Part shown: piece by piece, positions 13,901 through 28,978 of the stretch
Numbering within the stretch: the first letter of the stretch is position 1
Layout of the letters: the number at the start of each line of letters is the position of its first letter
DNA from: Anoplolepis gracilipes
Lineage: Eukaryota > Arthropoda > Insecta > Hymenoptera > Formicidae
Direction: 5' to 3'
DNA length: 64,000 bases
Assembly: GCF_047496725.1 (NCBI RefSeq)
Contig: NC_132973.1
Span: 5,369,233-5,433,232 of the forward strand
Position numbers and translations under genes: made by a program
The notes under the pieces: generated by a model
Database searches by the model: none
Told to the model about the DNA's origin: nothing
Seen by the model: the letters and a program-made list of their open reading frames with translations, nothing else

Positions 13901-16900
13901 ATCGGAGATGCAGTAAAATTGGATTTTGCTACCATTATCAGCGACCGCCACGTAACCAACGATGCGATCGCATAGAATGTGAATATTGATTTGGTACGTG
14001 ACGCAAATAGTATATAAATACCACGATTCTCTCAATTGTTTCCCCGATCGCGGTTTCCTCGATGCTACATTTAGCACAAATCGCACTCACTGATTGTGTA
14101 ACCGAACTCGTCCTCTTCTTCCGGATCCGCCTCGATTTCCGCCTTTGTGCGCCTCACGTTTCCGGCGCTTTTTCTCGAGATCTAAGTCAAGCCATTTTTA
14201 TAGCGCGTTACATCATCGTCCTTGCGAATCGAGAGCCTATCGGTTACGTTCGGTTACCTCGATGCCGCTCTTCGTGTAGACGTTGCCCTCCAGCATGCGA
14301 GTGTCCTCCTCGTCCTCGTCCGAGCTTTCGTCCGAGGAATACTTGGGCTTCGCGGTGGGTTCTGCTGGGGAAACGACATGGTCCTCTCGTTCCTCGCTCA
14401 CCTCGCGAAGGATACCCGGCGGGTTCACCGGGGGCGAAGGGGCTGTTTTTCGAATTGACTTCTTCATGGAGGATCTGAGACACGATAACAGATTCGCTTT
14501 TGTAATTCGCAAGAAAATTTAAAATTGACTTTTGAATGATGCGAAAAATGGCAAAGATGATCACACTATCTCTGCGATTTTTTAATGAATTGAGTAATTT
14601 TTAAAAATGCTTTTTTCATAAATAAGAGCATATATTAATCGATTAATTTCCTTTATTAAATTAATCGATAACATAAATAATTGTGATTAATTTAATCAGT
14701 AAATGAAATGTATTATTAAATAATCGATTTAGATTTCAATGTTCAACTAACATTAAAAATTCGTTCCATTTATTTAAATACTGTTTAATAATAAACCTTA
14801 TTCATTAATTAAATTAATCATAATTATTTATGTTATTTAATTAATTTAGTCGAGGAAATTAATCGATTAATATATACTCAACACTGTTTTTATAATGATA
14901 GTTTTCTAAAGATCTCAATTAAAAGCAAAAGAAAAAATAAAATCTCCCTTTAATCATACCTTCGTGAACTGGGAACTGAGCCATCTGAACTTTTCGAACT
15001 TTGTCTTTGGGAATCTCCGCGCGAGCTGCTTTGAGTGTCGTCCTCAAGTCCTGACTACGCAACAAATAAACATTTTGAAAAGCAGATAACTTTTCTGTAT
15101 TGGTAAAATATTGTAATACTCTCGCGAAGATGACATAAACGCTGTAATGCAATCTTTTTAAGAAGTTAAATGCAAATATCAAAAGATACACATTGTTTAC
15201 ATACATGAAATAAATATTTACAAACCGTGTGGATTAATTAAAATGATCCGCATTTAAAGCTCACATATGTAACAAGTACGCGATTATAGTAATCGCGTAA
15301 CCGCATTCATTAAATTATGACAAAAATATACTTTGCCGTCATGCGGAAAAAAAAACTGCAGTCCGTCGATTCAATTAAAGAAATTAATTAGCGCGGAACT
15401 CGTAATTCTCCTGGCGCGTGAAACTCCCCCTTTGCCCCTCTATTCTAGTCTTTTCCCATTTACCAATTAGTGCAGCAATTGTATTTGTCCCTAATGCTTG
15501 ACGAATTCGCGGGAAGTAGATTGGAGAAACGAATTGTGCGACGCAAACTGCATTTGTTTTATCGGATTTGCTATAAATTGTTAAAGTCTATTCTTCAACC
15601 TTTACAATAAAAAAAAAAAAAATATATCAACAAAGACAATCATTCATTAAAAAAAAAAAAAAAAAGATTTCATCCTTGAAAATTTTGATTATTGCTTAAT
15701 GCAAACGGTGACACACCTCGTTATATTTGCATATAATTATAAATTCGAATCGAGAAGACGTTATATGTATATGAGGCAACCGACCTGTATCACTTCTGGT
15801 GTGATGGATCTCGCTGGCGAAACCGGCGGTGGTTTACGGCGAAAGGAGGCCGTCGGCGTTCCAGGGCTGATGCCGGAAGACGGCGACGTATGACTCTTGA
15901 CAGTCTGCCTCCGGGCTTTGGTATCTCTTTCCTCTTGGGTGGTGCTGCCGTGCTCCGGGCTCTGCAACAATTTCAAGATTCTCTCTTCCGCACGGAAATC
16001 CTTGGACGCATGCACGCAAACCAGCTCAAATTCGTCCCAATTTAACGTTACCTTCAGTAACGCTTAAGCTCTATTTATTACATTCCATTTCCGATATTAA
16101 AAGAGATACTACGCATAACATTATATTAATGCGAAAAAAGTATATATAGAATTGCACTCACAAATTGAAACGTGTCCTTCGAACAATTAAATGTCATTAA
16201 TTTTATTCATCGAACAAATAAAGTCATAATAAAATACGAGACGAACAAAATATATATATTGTATATATATATATATATATATATAGGGGAACGTGGGGTA
16301 AAACGGCACCGCGGGGTACAATGGTACAGAGTCGATATCTTTTTACAGAGATGCTACCATGTCATGAAATATGTTGCAATTATTACTATTAGGTGTCTCT
16401 TTCTGCGTGCTGTTATCAGTGGTCGCAATATTTTTAGTTGAAAGTTGTTATAAATTATTTAATGCACTTGCTGTGCTCTCCGCGACTGAGTTGTAATTCT
16501 TCGATATATTTACATAAGGTAAACAATGATAAAATTCTATTTTTTATTACTGTAAATACATTTATGTTTTAAAATGATCTTTTTTTATTAATTTCATACT
16601 GTGCCTATGTAAATATTGCGTAATTATAATTTTTTATATGATCAAAAGTAAATAAATACGTTTTGAGCCTTAATGAAATATTAGTCCACGAAATGTTATA
16701 CTTTTTATTTTTATACTAGAGAAAGAAAGAGAGTATACATAGATGCTGTCTTTCAAAATTAATACCAAAATTATTAAAGAATATTTTCCATGTTTTAAAG
16801 AAAAAAGTATTTATTATAACAAGAGAATTGTTTTTATTTATTAATTTATAGTTATCATTTAAAAATACAAATCTATATTCTTATGTTCTATATATCATGT

Positions 16901-17188
16901 TATAATATACAACTTTTAAGAAGTTTTAGACATCAATGTTAATGAAATAAACAAGTTTTGGAGGTAGTCCATTATACGCCGCATGAAAAGCATGTCACGA
17001 AAATCCAGGCTTTTACTAAATCAATAATCTCATCTATGTAAACTATTATTTTAAAATAAACTTGTGTTTTTTCTTATAGTGGATATTCCAAAAGAATATT
17101 TTTAGTAAAAAAAAAGATCTATTTATTTTTTTTAATATGTTGAAAACTTGCTCAATGCTTACGTTGGCCGTTCTACCCCACGTTCCCC

Positions 17189-17221
<33 letters not shown>

Positions 17222-19704
17222 ATATTTAAATTTATATCTTATGCAGAGTTTTTTGTCTATTCAATTGTAAAATAGGACACCTATACGATGATAAAAGCTG
17301 GACGACATTAAGCAGTTTACGAGCTATTATATTCTACGACAGCTCAGTCTGGAGACACTTATACGGCAACGGTGAATCTTTTTTAATGCAAAAAGAGAGA
17401 AGAAATTGAAGAAGTAAAGAAGGAATATATGTTGCGGATAATGTTCCACGCACAGAATTGTTTCGAAGATCTATACTTATTTTAGCAACGCGACGTAAAC
17501 TGCGCAGAGCGCCTGGTCAGAATGAATTAGTACAACGAAAATATTTGCTGAATGTCTTGAATTGTTGCCAAAGTAACTGCAATTGAGTAAGTTTAATTCC
17601 GTAACGCGTAAAACGAAATCAGCGACGTGTATTTTTAATTCTCTCGACTTCTTCTCTTCATTTCTCTCTACAGGAAGTATATAATCAAAGTTGGAAATCG
17701 ATCGTTTCGAAAAGATTACGATTTCGTTATAAACAATGTAAAAAATTATAGAGTACTGATAAAACGCTGTATGACTACAGATGTAAACATTGATTGAAGT
17801 AAACATTTGTAAGATATAAAAATTATTTATATGTCTCTTATACATATATCAATTTTATATATGTATGCACTTTTCGAAGTAATCGATTAAAATATGTGAA
17901 CAAGGCTTGCTGCACATTCCACGGGACAGATATAGAGGAGGCGGGAAAAATTGCTTCTGTTTTCGATACTCTCTCAATGAGTAAATTAAAATTAAATAAT
18001 TAATTATGGCGAATTTTTATCGAATATGTAAAAATATATTCAACGCCGTTAAATTCGACACGTATTCGTTTCTTCGATATAAATAATTTAGTTACATAAT
18101 GTTTGCTGATTAATTTCCTTTTTGTGTTGTTTGAGATCAAACATGTGCTATCAAAGAATGATCACGTGGCGATAATTGAAACTAAATACAGCAATGCGTG
18201 AATCGCCAAATAAAAACTGAAATTGATCAGCCTTAACTCTCGTCAGACATATTGCGAAATATTATTAATTTCCAAATTCTCTTCTTGTTTAATCAATCAA
18301 AGATAAATGTGTAAAATACATGTGTCGCGAGGTAGTTTCCCGGTATTACTCAACGTTCAGTCTCAAGGGTCTTCCAAAAGCACGCTCGTGCTTTCTATAT
18401 CGTAAACTAAAATAACCCCGGTTTACGACACGATTTACAGTTCGAGGAACAGCACATGTTACACTCGCACGAACGCACAAATGTCGATACGATGCACCAG
18501 TTGCACGTCGCGCGATCCCACGCGTGGGTGCGCCGACGAGAGTTAAGAGATCATGTTTGACAGGTCGTGGGAATAAAAGAAAAAGAAAAAAAACGTGAAA
18601 TTCCGCATAATAACGTACGACGAAGGTGACGCATTTGCGTCCAAAGAATCGGTGCATCGCGCCAATCCTCGTGACAATTCGAGCCGAATGACATCGAATC
18701 AACACCACCGTCGACCGGGCGGTTTCGTGCACGAAACTGAAGTTCTTGCATGCGAGCAACGGGAACGGAGAACGGGGGATGGCGTTGTTCATACGGTACG
18801 GGGGCGCATCGGTATATCCGCGGGGGTGGGAGGAGGGAGGAAAGGAGGCAAGGTGAGTCGATGGTCCATGGTGTCGATGATGAGCGCGCTCGGTCGCAAC
18901 GAAACGTGAACCACTCTTTTCCGGCGAACCGCGTCAACCCCCTGACTCTCTGACTGGCGAGTGCGACCCTTCTCCCGCTTATATCTACCTCCTGTCCCGA
19001 TAAAGGTGCGTTCAGTTGAAAAAATTAACAATTGGAAAGAGTTTGTATTCATTTTGGCTAAGTTAAATCTGAAAATACATCGACAAACATTCGAGCATGA
19101 TGTGATTGAAAGATTTGCGCAAATTATCCAATTAACCCTTAAAGGTCACACATGGGTCGCTTTGATCCTATTGATATTTTAACAATAGAATATCCCGTAG
19201 CTCTTAATCCATAAAAAGGAAGAGATAAAATTGTTTTTAACTTTGTACATGGTTAGGTTATTATTTACAAATGTCAAGGAATATATATAAATATATAATA
19301 TAATTTTTTGTAGATTTTTTTTCAAACACTATGAGACCGTTAAAATTGCAACGAAACATTGTGACTCATATGTGACCAGGAAGAGAGGAAAAAAAAAATT
19401 TGACCTACAAAGGTTAACATTGTCATGTCGTTATATGCAATTAATTTAACAAGGGCATTTTTAGCAACGGGGTTTTATAAATGGAATCAGAAAAAAATGG
19501 CGTAAAAATTTTTTAAATGATAAATTGTCATCGATAATACGTACGAAATTGCATTATTCGGTTATTCAAATTAATCGATGACGAAGACTTTCGTCTTGTG
19601 ATGTAATCGATGGCTCGCCAACATTGTCTGAACGCGTCTTTACTATCATCTTCCCACCTCTCATCTCTCCTAACTTTGCATATCTCCATCGTCGTGTCTC
19701 TCGG

Positions 19705-19756
<52 letters not shown>

Positions 19757-19862
19757 GGAATATTCTATCCCTCTCCATCCCTCATCACGGAGATTTATTG
19801 GAAAGTTCGACCCCGGTGCATCGTACGCGTACAAGAGCTGTTACCGATAATGGCTCTTTGCA

Positions 19863-19913
<51 letters not shown>

Positions 19914-21064
19914 CTTTGTCCTCTCATTCCATCTCATTTTTTTGCTCTTTCACCTTGCGCTTCTTCTCTCTTTCTTTGTTTTTCCACCTCTGTTGTTCAC
20001 GAGCGTGTATGTATCTCGATATCGCCATTTTCCCTGCATCGACGGTTTCGAGGGAATACGCTCGATTGAAATTGGAGGAAGTTATGTCGTTTTCAAAGAA
20101 CGTCAATTGTAACCGAGCCAACCGCTCCGGCTACGACAAACAAGAGTGTCGTCACACTTGACACCTATGTCGAAGCGATATTTAACAGTACGAATCAAAA
20201 AGAACTGTATCCGAACCGGTTTCGATTCAAGCTAATTTTGAAGTATCAAAAAATAGGTCGTGCTTTTCGGTAGAGCCAAAAATAGCGCGGCTGTTTATCG
20301 AGCCTATCCACGAGCAGGAAATTATAAGACTCATCAGTTCGCAGTCGAGCATGTGTATTTGAATGCCTGAAAAAATTTTAGTTCCGGGGAAACTCGGTCT
20401 ACGCTGGATGCACAAAAGTCGTTAAAGTTAGAATAGAGATACAAGGTAAATCAATTTTACCGTCTAAAGATTACGAGCTCGAGTCCAAGAGACTATTCGC
20501 GCAAACTACGATGAGTTTATCGTCCACCACGAGAGCAAAATCTCGCGCTCGCGCGTCATATGGGATGAGCGGAGAATAAACGTGACACAATCGGAAAACG
20601 GCGGATATTAAATTTATATCAGCGACACGTAGCGTTACTTCGGATTCGATACATAAAGGATATCGAAAACTTTCTTATCGTACCGTGGCTGAGTTTCAAC
20701 AAGCTCGACATCGTAAAGATTCGCGATCGACTAGATAAAATTCGCGTAGAAGGATAATAAAAGTTGCCGATAGAGAGAACTGTTTGCGTTACGGTTCCCT
20801 ATACGAAGTTTTCCCTGTCTCTACCGTATATCGTTGCACACTTGCATCGCACAAGCACCGCCTGCATCCAATTTCGCCTAATGCGCGTCTATCGGCGACG
20901 CTGTGGAAGCAGAACGGCCGTTGCAATTCGGTGACATTACGGAGTTCAATTTCATCCTGCACGGGACCACGAGGAACTGCGATAACGCACCGGAATCGAT
21001 CGTTTATACGAGATTAATTGCGGGCTAAAACTTTTGCACTTTGCGAATCGAGTTACCTCAACAG

Positions 21065-21106
<42 letters not shown>

Positions 21107-24100
21107 TAATGGTGACCTCTCGTTAAAGTGCACAAATGTGGCTTTTCGTGCATACATTGTCATTAAACGCGAGAGCAAAATGTTATATAATAATTGATAT
21201 ATAGGTTAAAGTGTACAAAGTATTAATTGTAAATTGTCAGATTACAGTTTGTTGAAATTTGCGTATTAAAACTTTTGATGTGTTAAATATTTGTTACAAG
21301 GATTTTCAAAGGAGATTTAATAGTCAAATGTAAATTAATCCGATACTCATATCATTATTTTTATCACTTATTATTGTAAATTAATATTAAATCTTAATAA
21401 TAAGTTTTTTGATTGATTAAATATATTAGTTTTACTTCTCCCTATAAAAAAAAAAAAAAAAAAAAAAACACCCACGCATATCGATCGTATTTTAAATTAT
21501 CTTTGCAGATTACAGAACATAAAAAAGGCAAGCTTAGATGAAAAGTTGCAAACTATAAAACGACGTGTAAATGTACAAGAATTGCCAGAATAAAGTAATG
21601 TCATAAATTTCAGTGGTCGTAAAGGATTTGCGCTGCGCGTTGTGAATTTATTTCCCTCAGGAATGTAGATACTTTTTCACGAGTCAGGATAAAGCTCACA
21701 ATTAGTTTTAATAGGTACATAACGCAAACCTCGCGAAATTGTGATAAGCAACGAATTTTAAAAGGAAAACTTATTTTCCTCAGCCATTTTTTTCGTGACC
21801 AGAATCGCGATCGTTGCCGTCACGCGAAGCGAACGATTTATGTTGCCTTTCATATCTTTATATAGATCAAATTTGTCATTGTTGCAACATTGGAACGGTC
21901 AAGTGTAATGGAAATTACGAATACGTAACACACAATAGGAAATATTTGCATATGTAACGAATATAATACGACTGTCGATACGAGAGCAGGGTTCTCTTCG
22001 TTTCACGACCAGCCAGTTTTTGACTGGTGGAATTTCTCGAGTCCGGACAAAGAAAACACATTTGATATTCCTGGTCGTGACCAAGATCTCACCAGATGCA
22101 CTAAAGACTGGACGAGGAGGCAGACAGGATTTCCGGCGGCTTGTATAACTTCCACCGCACGCTCGTGCGTACTATGCCGCAGATCGACGCCGTCCACCTC
22201 AATTATTCTATCTCCGATCTGAAAGCACATATGTCAGAGGGCAAATTAAATCGAACACGGCGATCTCATGGCACACAATCACAGGCTGTTGAATCTTAAT
22301 ACCGCTTAATTTACAAAGGAAGGAATTGATAGAAATATATCATAATAACTTTGATGATTGAAAAAAAAATTTAAGTTACAATCCCTTTTAATCTTTGTGA
22401 ATTAAAATGTGCGATTTAACATATACAAATATAACAAGGTGTCCCATTTTAATTCTTCCAGTAAAATATCTTGAAAAATATAGAAAATTCGAAAAAATGT
22501 TTCAAACAAAAGTTGTATGGTTTCTGGGGGGGGACATAAGATGGTGCCATCAGTTTGACCTTGAAGAGTTACATGAAAATCACGTGAAGGTCATTTTGAA
22601 CTTCTTACATGGAACACCCTATATATTTTTGCATATTCTTGTAGCTGACTTCGAGAACTTTCCAAAACACTATGATGAAATGTTTTTTCATTAAACACTT
22701 TTCGAGTTATAGGGCTTCAAAGTTGCAATATTTTGACATAAAATACAAGATATCTCGTAAAATATTCATTTTTCGATTATCTTACCCTAATACTTTTATG
22801 CACAGAATAACGAGACAAATCAATTGGCGTAATTAAAACACATAATTATGTTAAAGTAAAAATGTGTAACTGCTAGTTGCAAATTCAGATTTTTTCTCAA
22901 AGATAACTATGTGTTTTCTTTACACCAATTGATTCGTCTCATTATTCTGTGCATAAAAGTATTAGGGTAAGATAATCGAGAAATGAATATTTTACGAGAG
23001 ATATCTTGTATTTTATGTCAAAATATTGCAACTTTGAAGCCTTATAACTCGAAAAGTGTTTAATGAAAAAACATTTCATCATAGTGTTTTGGAAAGTTCT
23101 CGAAGTCAGCTACAAGAATATATAACAAAAAAATAGGGGATGCCATTTAAAAAAATTGAGGTGACCTTCACGTGACCTTCAAATGACTCTTCAAGGTCAG
23201 ACCAACGGTACCATCTTATGGCCCCCTCGAAACCATACAACTTTTGCCTGAAACATTTTTCTCTCCCAGGCTTGGTTTTCGAGATATTCGTCTGGAGGAA
23301 TTAAAATGGGACACCCTGTATATTGTTAACACGATCAAATCTCAATTGAAACGTCAATTCCGCTTTGTTGTATTATATTTTTCTAGTCTTACAATCACCC
23401 AGATAGAGAAACGAGAGGTTCAAATAGGTCAAAGCGTGGAAAGATACAATTTTCGCGATTGAAGTGCGAAGGAAAAACCGCGTTACCTTGAGACCGCCGG
23501 TTCTACCGGCCGGGCTGTTCGGCAGCACATTCTTTATGAATATCCCGGAGATATTCTGGGACTTACTGGAGCTGCCGTTGTGCAAATCAACCTGAAACGA
23601 GAAATCGATCATCGTTTAATGTCCCGCTAAACGAAGTGCAATCAACGGAGCCGTGATTGGTCGATTCACATAGATTAAGTCGCAGTTAAATTTAATCAAA
23701 GCCTCACGCTGGTCTTCAACTTCGTTAACTCCAAGAACCTCACGTCGAACATCAGTATTTGAGACAGAGCCCCCCCGGAGTGGCCCCCCCCCCATGATTT
23801 CCGATCCGATATCCGTCCAATTTCCCCCGGTCATTTATTCTCATTAATCTCTCGTTGCTTTATCGCCGCATCGTCAACAAGTGTTAATGGAATTAAAGCA
23901 TTTATTCGATACCACAATTCAGCGGGCAACGAATAATCGATTGCATCTACCGAGTAGAACGAGGGGTACAAACGTATCGATATTTAATTAGCAGCGAATT
24001 CTATTCTGCGATTGTTGCATTATCTATCGATGAATTATAATCGGGCGCGCGTGCGTAATATCAATTATCTGTAACCAGGGGTGGAAAATAATTGTACGCG

Positions 24101-27100
24101 ATTTAATTGAATACAGAGTTGCATTATCCAAATAATGCACAATATTCCGATGGTCTGTTTGAAACGTAATTCCAAAGAGCTTTCAAGGTAACGGGAAGGG
24201 AAGGGGAAAAGGTCGCCAAAACCAAAGCCGATGATCCTATTATGTCATCTTGTTGGCTTAATGTTGGAAAAGTGTAGCCAGCGCGATGTGTCGCGTATAC
24301 GATGTGTATCGCGGGACGACATAATGTATATCGATAAAGCAACTTAATGTATGTCGATAAAGAATCCATTGATTAGATTCATAACCAACACTCTCGATAT
24401 CCCAATTAATAAAAGTTTTTAACCTCGCGTCGCGAATTTATTCGCAAAATCAGTGAAAGACCGGACGTCCAGCGAAAGTCCCGAATATGCGTAGGTATGT
24501 ATCGGTTTTAGTAAGACCTAATATTAATTATCGGCCTGAATTATTAGGTCATCAATCATGCGATGTGGGCGAAATAGAGATCTGTCAAGCCATCTGTTTC
24601 AACTAGCAACCATCCAGTGGGTTCGACCTACTTCGCTAACTCTGTCCAAATGTCTCGATAGCTGTCGTAACATTCCCAATTTTAAAGGCGAGCTATAAAA
24701 TAGCGCGGTAATATCGGCGAACCAACTCTCTCGCTTATATTCTCAGCTATATTCGTGCGTGCTAATAAAAGAGATATGAAAAATTGCGGTTCGACACGAC
24801 CGCGCGTGAGAACTGGCCAATAATTCAGAATTATCTGCATCGATCGAATCACTGGAATTCATAAAAATAAATTTTGCAACTACATATAAATATGTATACG
24901 TATGCGTAAAATACTCGTTCGTTGTAAATCTGAAATTAATCTTGTAATAGCAATTCGAAGTATTAAATTGATTTAGCTGGAGATAAAATTTTGAAAATAA
25001 TTGTAATTAATATAATTAGAAAACGTTAATGAAAAAATATATTCTTAATTAAGATGTAATATAAAACATATTCATTTCATTAAATATTTCTCGTAAGAAA
25101 ATGTAAATTTCTGTTTTCCCTTTATCAGGTTTTATCGTGAAAAAAATAACGTAATCAAATTGTGTCGCACTATTATTTAATTATATCTTACCTTCCCACC
25201 GACGATGCTGAGTCCTAAGCTGGTCTTCGGTTCTCTGTATATTTCCACCAATCTTTCGGGACCCCAGTGCTTCGACCAGGTGACGTCGCCATCGTGCTCC
25301 CTATGCGTGACGGTCATGTCCCCCTTGCCCTCCACGAAGACGACTGTCGGGAACTTGCGCGGTGAACTTAAACTCGAGGAGGGCGAGCTCTCGGTCTTCT
25401 TGGACGTCGAGCTGGCCGATCTGCTAGGATACGTGCGTTCTGGATGATCGGTGCTCGTTTGATCAGTCTCGAGCAGCTCGTCGTCGCTGCATTGGATCGC
25501 CTTTGATTCTTGATAGGTTTGTACTTCGACCTCGCGTCGCGGACTGCGCAGGACGTCCTCCCGAGAGGAGGATCTTGATCTGTCGGAGAGGTCCTCCGGA
25601 ATGCACTGGATGCTCTTCGACTCCTGTGTCTGTTCCGATCTGGTGGGGCTGCTTACAGCGGCGTTCGCGAGATCACCCAAGTCGTCCAACGAGCACTGGA
25701 CGCTCTTGTTCTCGCCCTGGGTCTGCGTCTGCACTTCCCGCCTCGGGCTCTGAAAGTATTTGCGGCTGACGTGGAAGGGGCTGATGTTGGGCGCTTCCTC
25801 GTCGCAAGGACTCACGCTCTGCTCGGGGCTGCACTGCGTGCCTTTCGATTCCTGCACGGTCTGCGTCTGCACGTCGCGCTTCTCCTTAGGCGAATACTGT
25901 GTCTCCTTGAAGCTATGTTCGACCTCGTCGAGGCTCTCCTCGTAGACCTCGCGCGTCCAGCTCTCGGGGACTGTTGTCAATAGATCCTCCAACGAGGAAG
26001 TGATCACCTCGTGGAACAGATGATCCGATTGGCTCTCGAGCGTCTGGCTCTGATATTCCAAAGAGTGCTCTTTGCAGATCAGATTGTCCTCCTCGTGTTT
26101 GCAGATTAATTCGTCCAATGGCGATCGTTTTTCTCGCGAAGGTGTCTGTCCATAATCACGAGCTTCCTTGGTCTCTTGCGACGATGGTTCCTCTTGTTTC
26201 TCTCTTTTTCGAAACTCCTGCGCTGGAGTCGCAACTTCGCTTAAAGGAATCGCGAGGTCCTTCGGCACGCGGACTGATCCTTTGGATTCACGTCGACCTT
26301 GGAGGCTTGAGAAACAAGGAAAACTAGAGGTCAGAACGGAAGCAGTGCGGTTGCGTGATTACCCGACGGCTTCGTGTAAAGCGACAGAAACTGCTGACAC
26401 GAGGCTGTCGTGGCAATAAATGAATCTTCAGCACGTTGTCGTAATGGAAATTCGATCAGGTTTGCGTGCAATTGGTTTCTTTAATTACAAATGATCCGCT
26501 TGCTACGTAATCAGCCAAATATAAAAAGGCTGGTATGAAATTATTCAATATCGTCGAACACTTGCCTCGACAGATAAAAATAAAAGCAATTATTAATTTA
26601 TCTTCGGATTATTGCTTTCTCTTTATGATAGGTAAACCAAATTAAAATGATTTCGTCGATTGAAATTCTTTCTGATCTACCGGTAAAAATATATAATCTA
26701 ATTAATAATATAAATCTATGTAAATAAAAGTTAATAATATAAATATATAGAAACAAAAATAGAAATTTATGATAAAATCGAAAAATTTAGAAAAAAATTA
26801 GAAATGTAAATCATACGAAACATGTGTATCTTTAATTGACTTGAGTATATTTACAGAAGCTTGCAAAATTATTATGATTGTTATAATTAATATAAATGAT
26901 AAAATACGATGAATATTAAACAGCGAATGAAAATTTTTTTTGTCTCCTTAATGTTTTCTTTTTTTTTTTTTTTTTTATCTTTGCCAAATAGAAATAATTG
27001 AAGCATGAAAATTTTATATCCCGGTCTTTCAATGTGATATCTCTCTCTTGTGCAATTGAATTAATAAGAATTAATACAACGGAAACATATAACGCGAAGA

Positions 27101-28244
27101 ATATTATAGGAGGGTTTATTGGTCGCTTGTGTAGGAGTGATATTCTCGATGCGGAACGTATGCATATTTTCGATATACATGTGAACAGTGTAAATCACCG
27201 CACGAGAACGTGATGAATCTCTTGTGTTTGCTTTTTTGCAGAAAATTCCTCTTATTCGAACGATTATGATATCTCCAGACTGAAAAAATATTTCAAAGAA
27301 TATTCTCTCCGCTGGTCTCAAGAACCGTTTGGATTTATCTGTTGTTGATGTAAAATTACACTCAATATTCGAGCTTCTTTCTGTACAAGCAGAATGATAT
27401 GCTGTACCAGCTACTGCTATGAATTCCGCGGTAGAAACAATCTGATTGGTACATATTTAATAGTAATGAGAAAATTTAAATGTAAAATATTGCGTAGAAT
27501 CAACTCTGATATTTTTCTCATTATAAAAAAATTTCTGCTTTGAATTTAATGTTATTCTTTGCGTGTTAATTGCCTTCTGCTCTCAATCAATTTTAATTGC
27601 ACGAGGCATCTAATTTATATTACGTATCTAATTTATATTACGCGCGAATTTATTTATCGTACATACAGACGAATTTTCTACGGAATGCCCAGAGAATCCC
27701 CAAGCGCATAACTGAGCATGTGTCAACAGCCCCTAATTTAAATAAACTATGAAATAATTTTAGTTGCAAAACTCGTGAGATTGAAATACGAGAGGGAGTC
27801 GCGTGCAGCTCGCACACTTATCAATCGCTCTTGAAATCAAAGCCAAGGCCATCAATTATTTTCCTTCACGCGTTTTATATTGGAGAACCAACAAATTCAA
27901 ACATGAATCGATACCAATGCAACGTACTTCAACTTCCGTTATCCAAGCGAGACGATGTCGCGGACGCGACGCTCACTTCCGGTCTCAACGTCCGATCTCG
28001 CAGACAGACAGTTTACCCGTTTGCCGAGACATCGTTTGACGTCTGCTCGAGGGTGAGAGAGAGCAAATAAAGGGAGAGCACGCGAACGAAAGCAACTACG
28101 AGAGCACGTCGAGAGAACCTCGGCGAAGGAACGTGGTCGCTCCTCGCGTTACACCTCGAAGAGAGTCAAGGTGTTCACTGCCGTGTCTCCAGCACACCGT
28201 GTGTGCGTCACTGCAAACTGGCTTCCTCTGATCTAATAAACAAG

Positions 28245-28275
<31 letters not shown>

Positions 28276-28947
28276 TACACATACACATGTGCACACACAC
28301 GCGCGTGTACGCGTGTGTGCGCAAGAGCGCGCAAACGCAACCACGATAACGTGTACCGAGCGTGGACGCACGCAGACTGCCAGAGGCGCGGGTGACTCGC
28401 GAGAGTATTCTACGCGAGAGAGGAGAGACTGCTGTGCGTGCGCGCGCTCTCTACGCGACGACGTGACTCTGTGTATGTACATTATATGTATATACATGAG
28501 TTATGCGTGATGATCAGTCGTATGTATGCGTGCACCGGGTCGCACGATACACTTTACATGCAAGGTATCCTGAAAAATTTATATAACGTAGCATTTGCCT
28601 TATCGAATTTCACTCTTATATGTATGTCTGTGACTGGAATTTTGAATTCATTCAATTATTTAACATTGATATAGTTGTGTGACAGAAATTAAATATTTAA
28701 TATATATATATATATATAGAATCAAATTTAAAAAAATTAAAGGGACGCGAAATTTGATACGTTAAAATATTACAAATAAATTATTACAGATACATAAAAA
28801 CGGATTATAAATACGCGAAAAATTTATATAACGTAGAAGCATTTGCTTTATCGAATTTCACTCTTATATGTATGTCTGTGACTGGAATTTTGAATTCATT
28901 CAATTATTTAACATTGATATAGTTGTGTGACAGAAATTAAAAATTTA

Positions 28948-28978
<31 letters not shown>

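Larger units (their letters stand above)
15962..22092. other. inaD intron, 6.1 kb
   Basis: It holds MITE A copy 2, a TTAA-flanked element, CT and AG microsatellites and a GC-richer stretch at 18340-18970 without a supported gene. No exon was recognised. Confidence 0.6.

Noticed and set aside
14062..14478. 138-residue plus-strand open frame
   Set aside because: It is antisense to two recognised inaD exons; the minus frame has INAD motifs and matching splice sites.
14919..15206. Open frame containing DLRTTLKAARAEIPKDK considered as coding
   Set aside because: Leaving phase 1 at the GTATGA donor, it would put a stop (TGA) into the next exon.
18346..19182. GC-richer stretch with several open frames on both strands, considered as a small gene
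   Set aside because: The frames overlap on both strands without clear splice signals or recognisable peptides. High CpG alone explains the open frames.
19610..20161. 183-residue plus-strand open frame, one of the longest not on known exons
   Set aside because: It is built on two CT microsatellites (Ser-Leu repeats) and has no domain or splice context.
27900..28500. CpG-rich patch considered as an alternative inaD promoter
   Set aside because: No TATA/Inr/DPE arrangement with a first exon of the right phase could be shown; it remains only a possibility.
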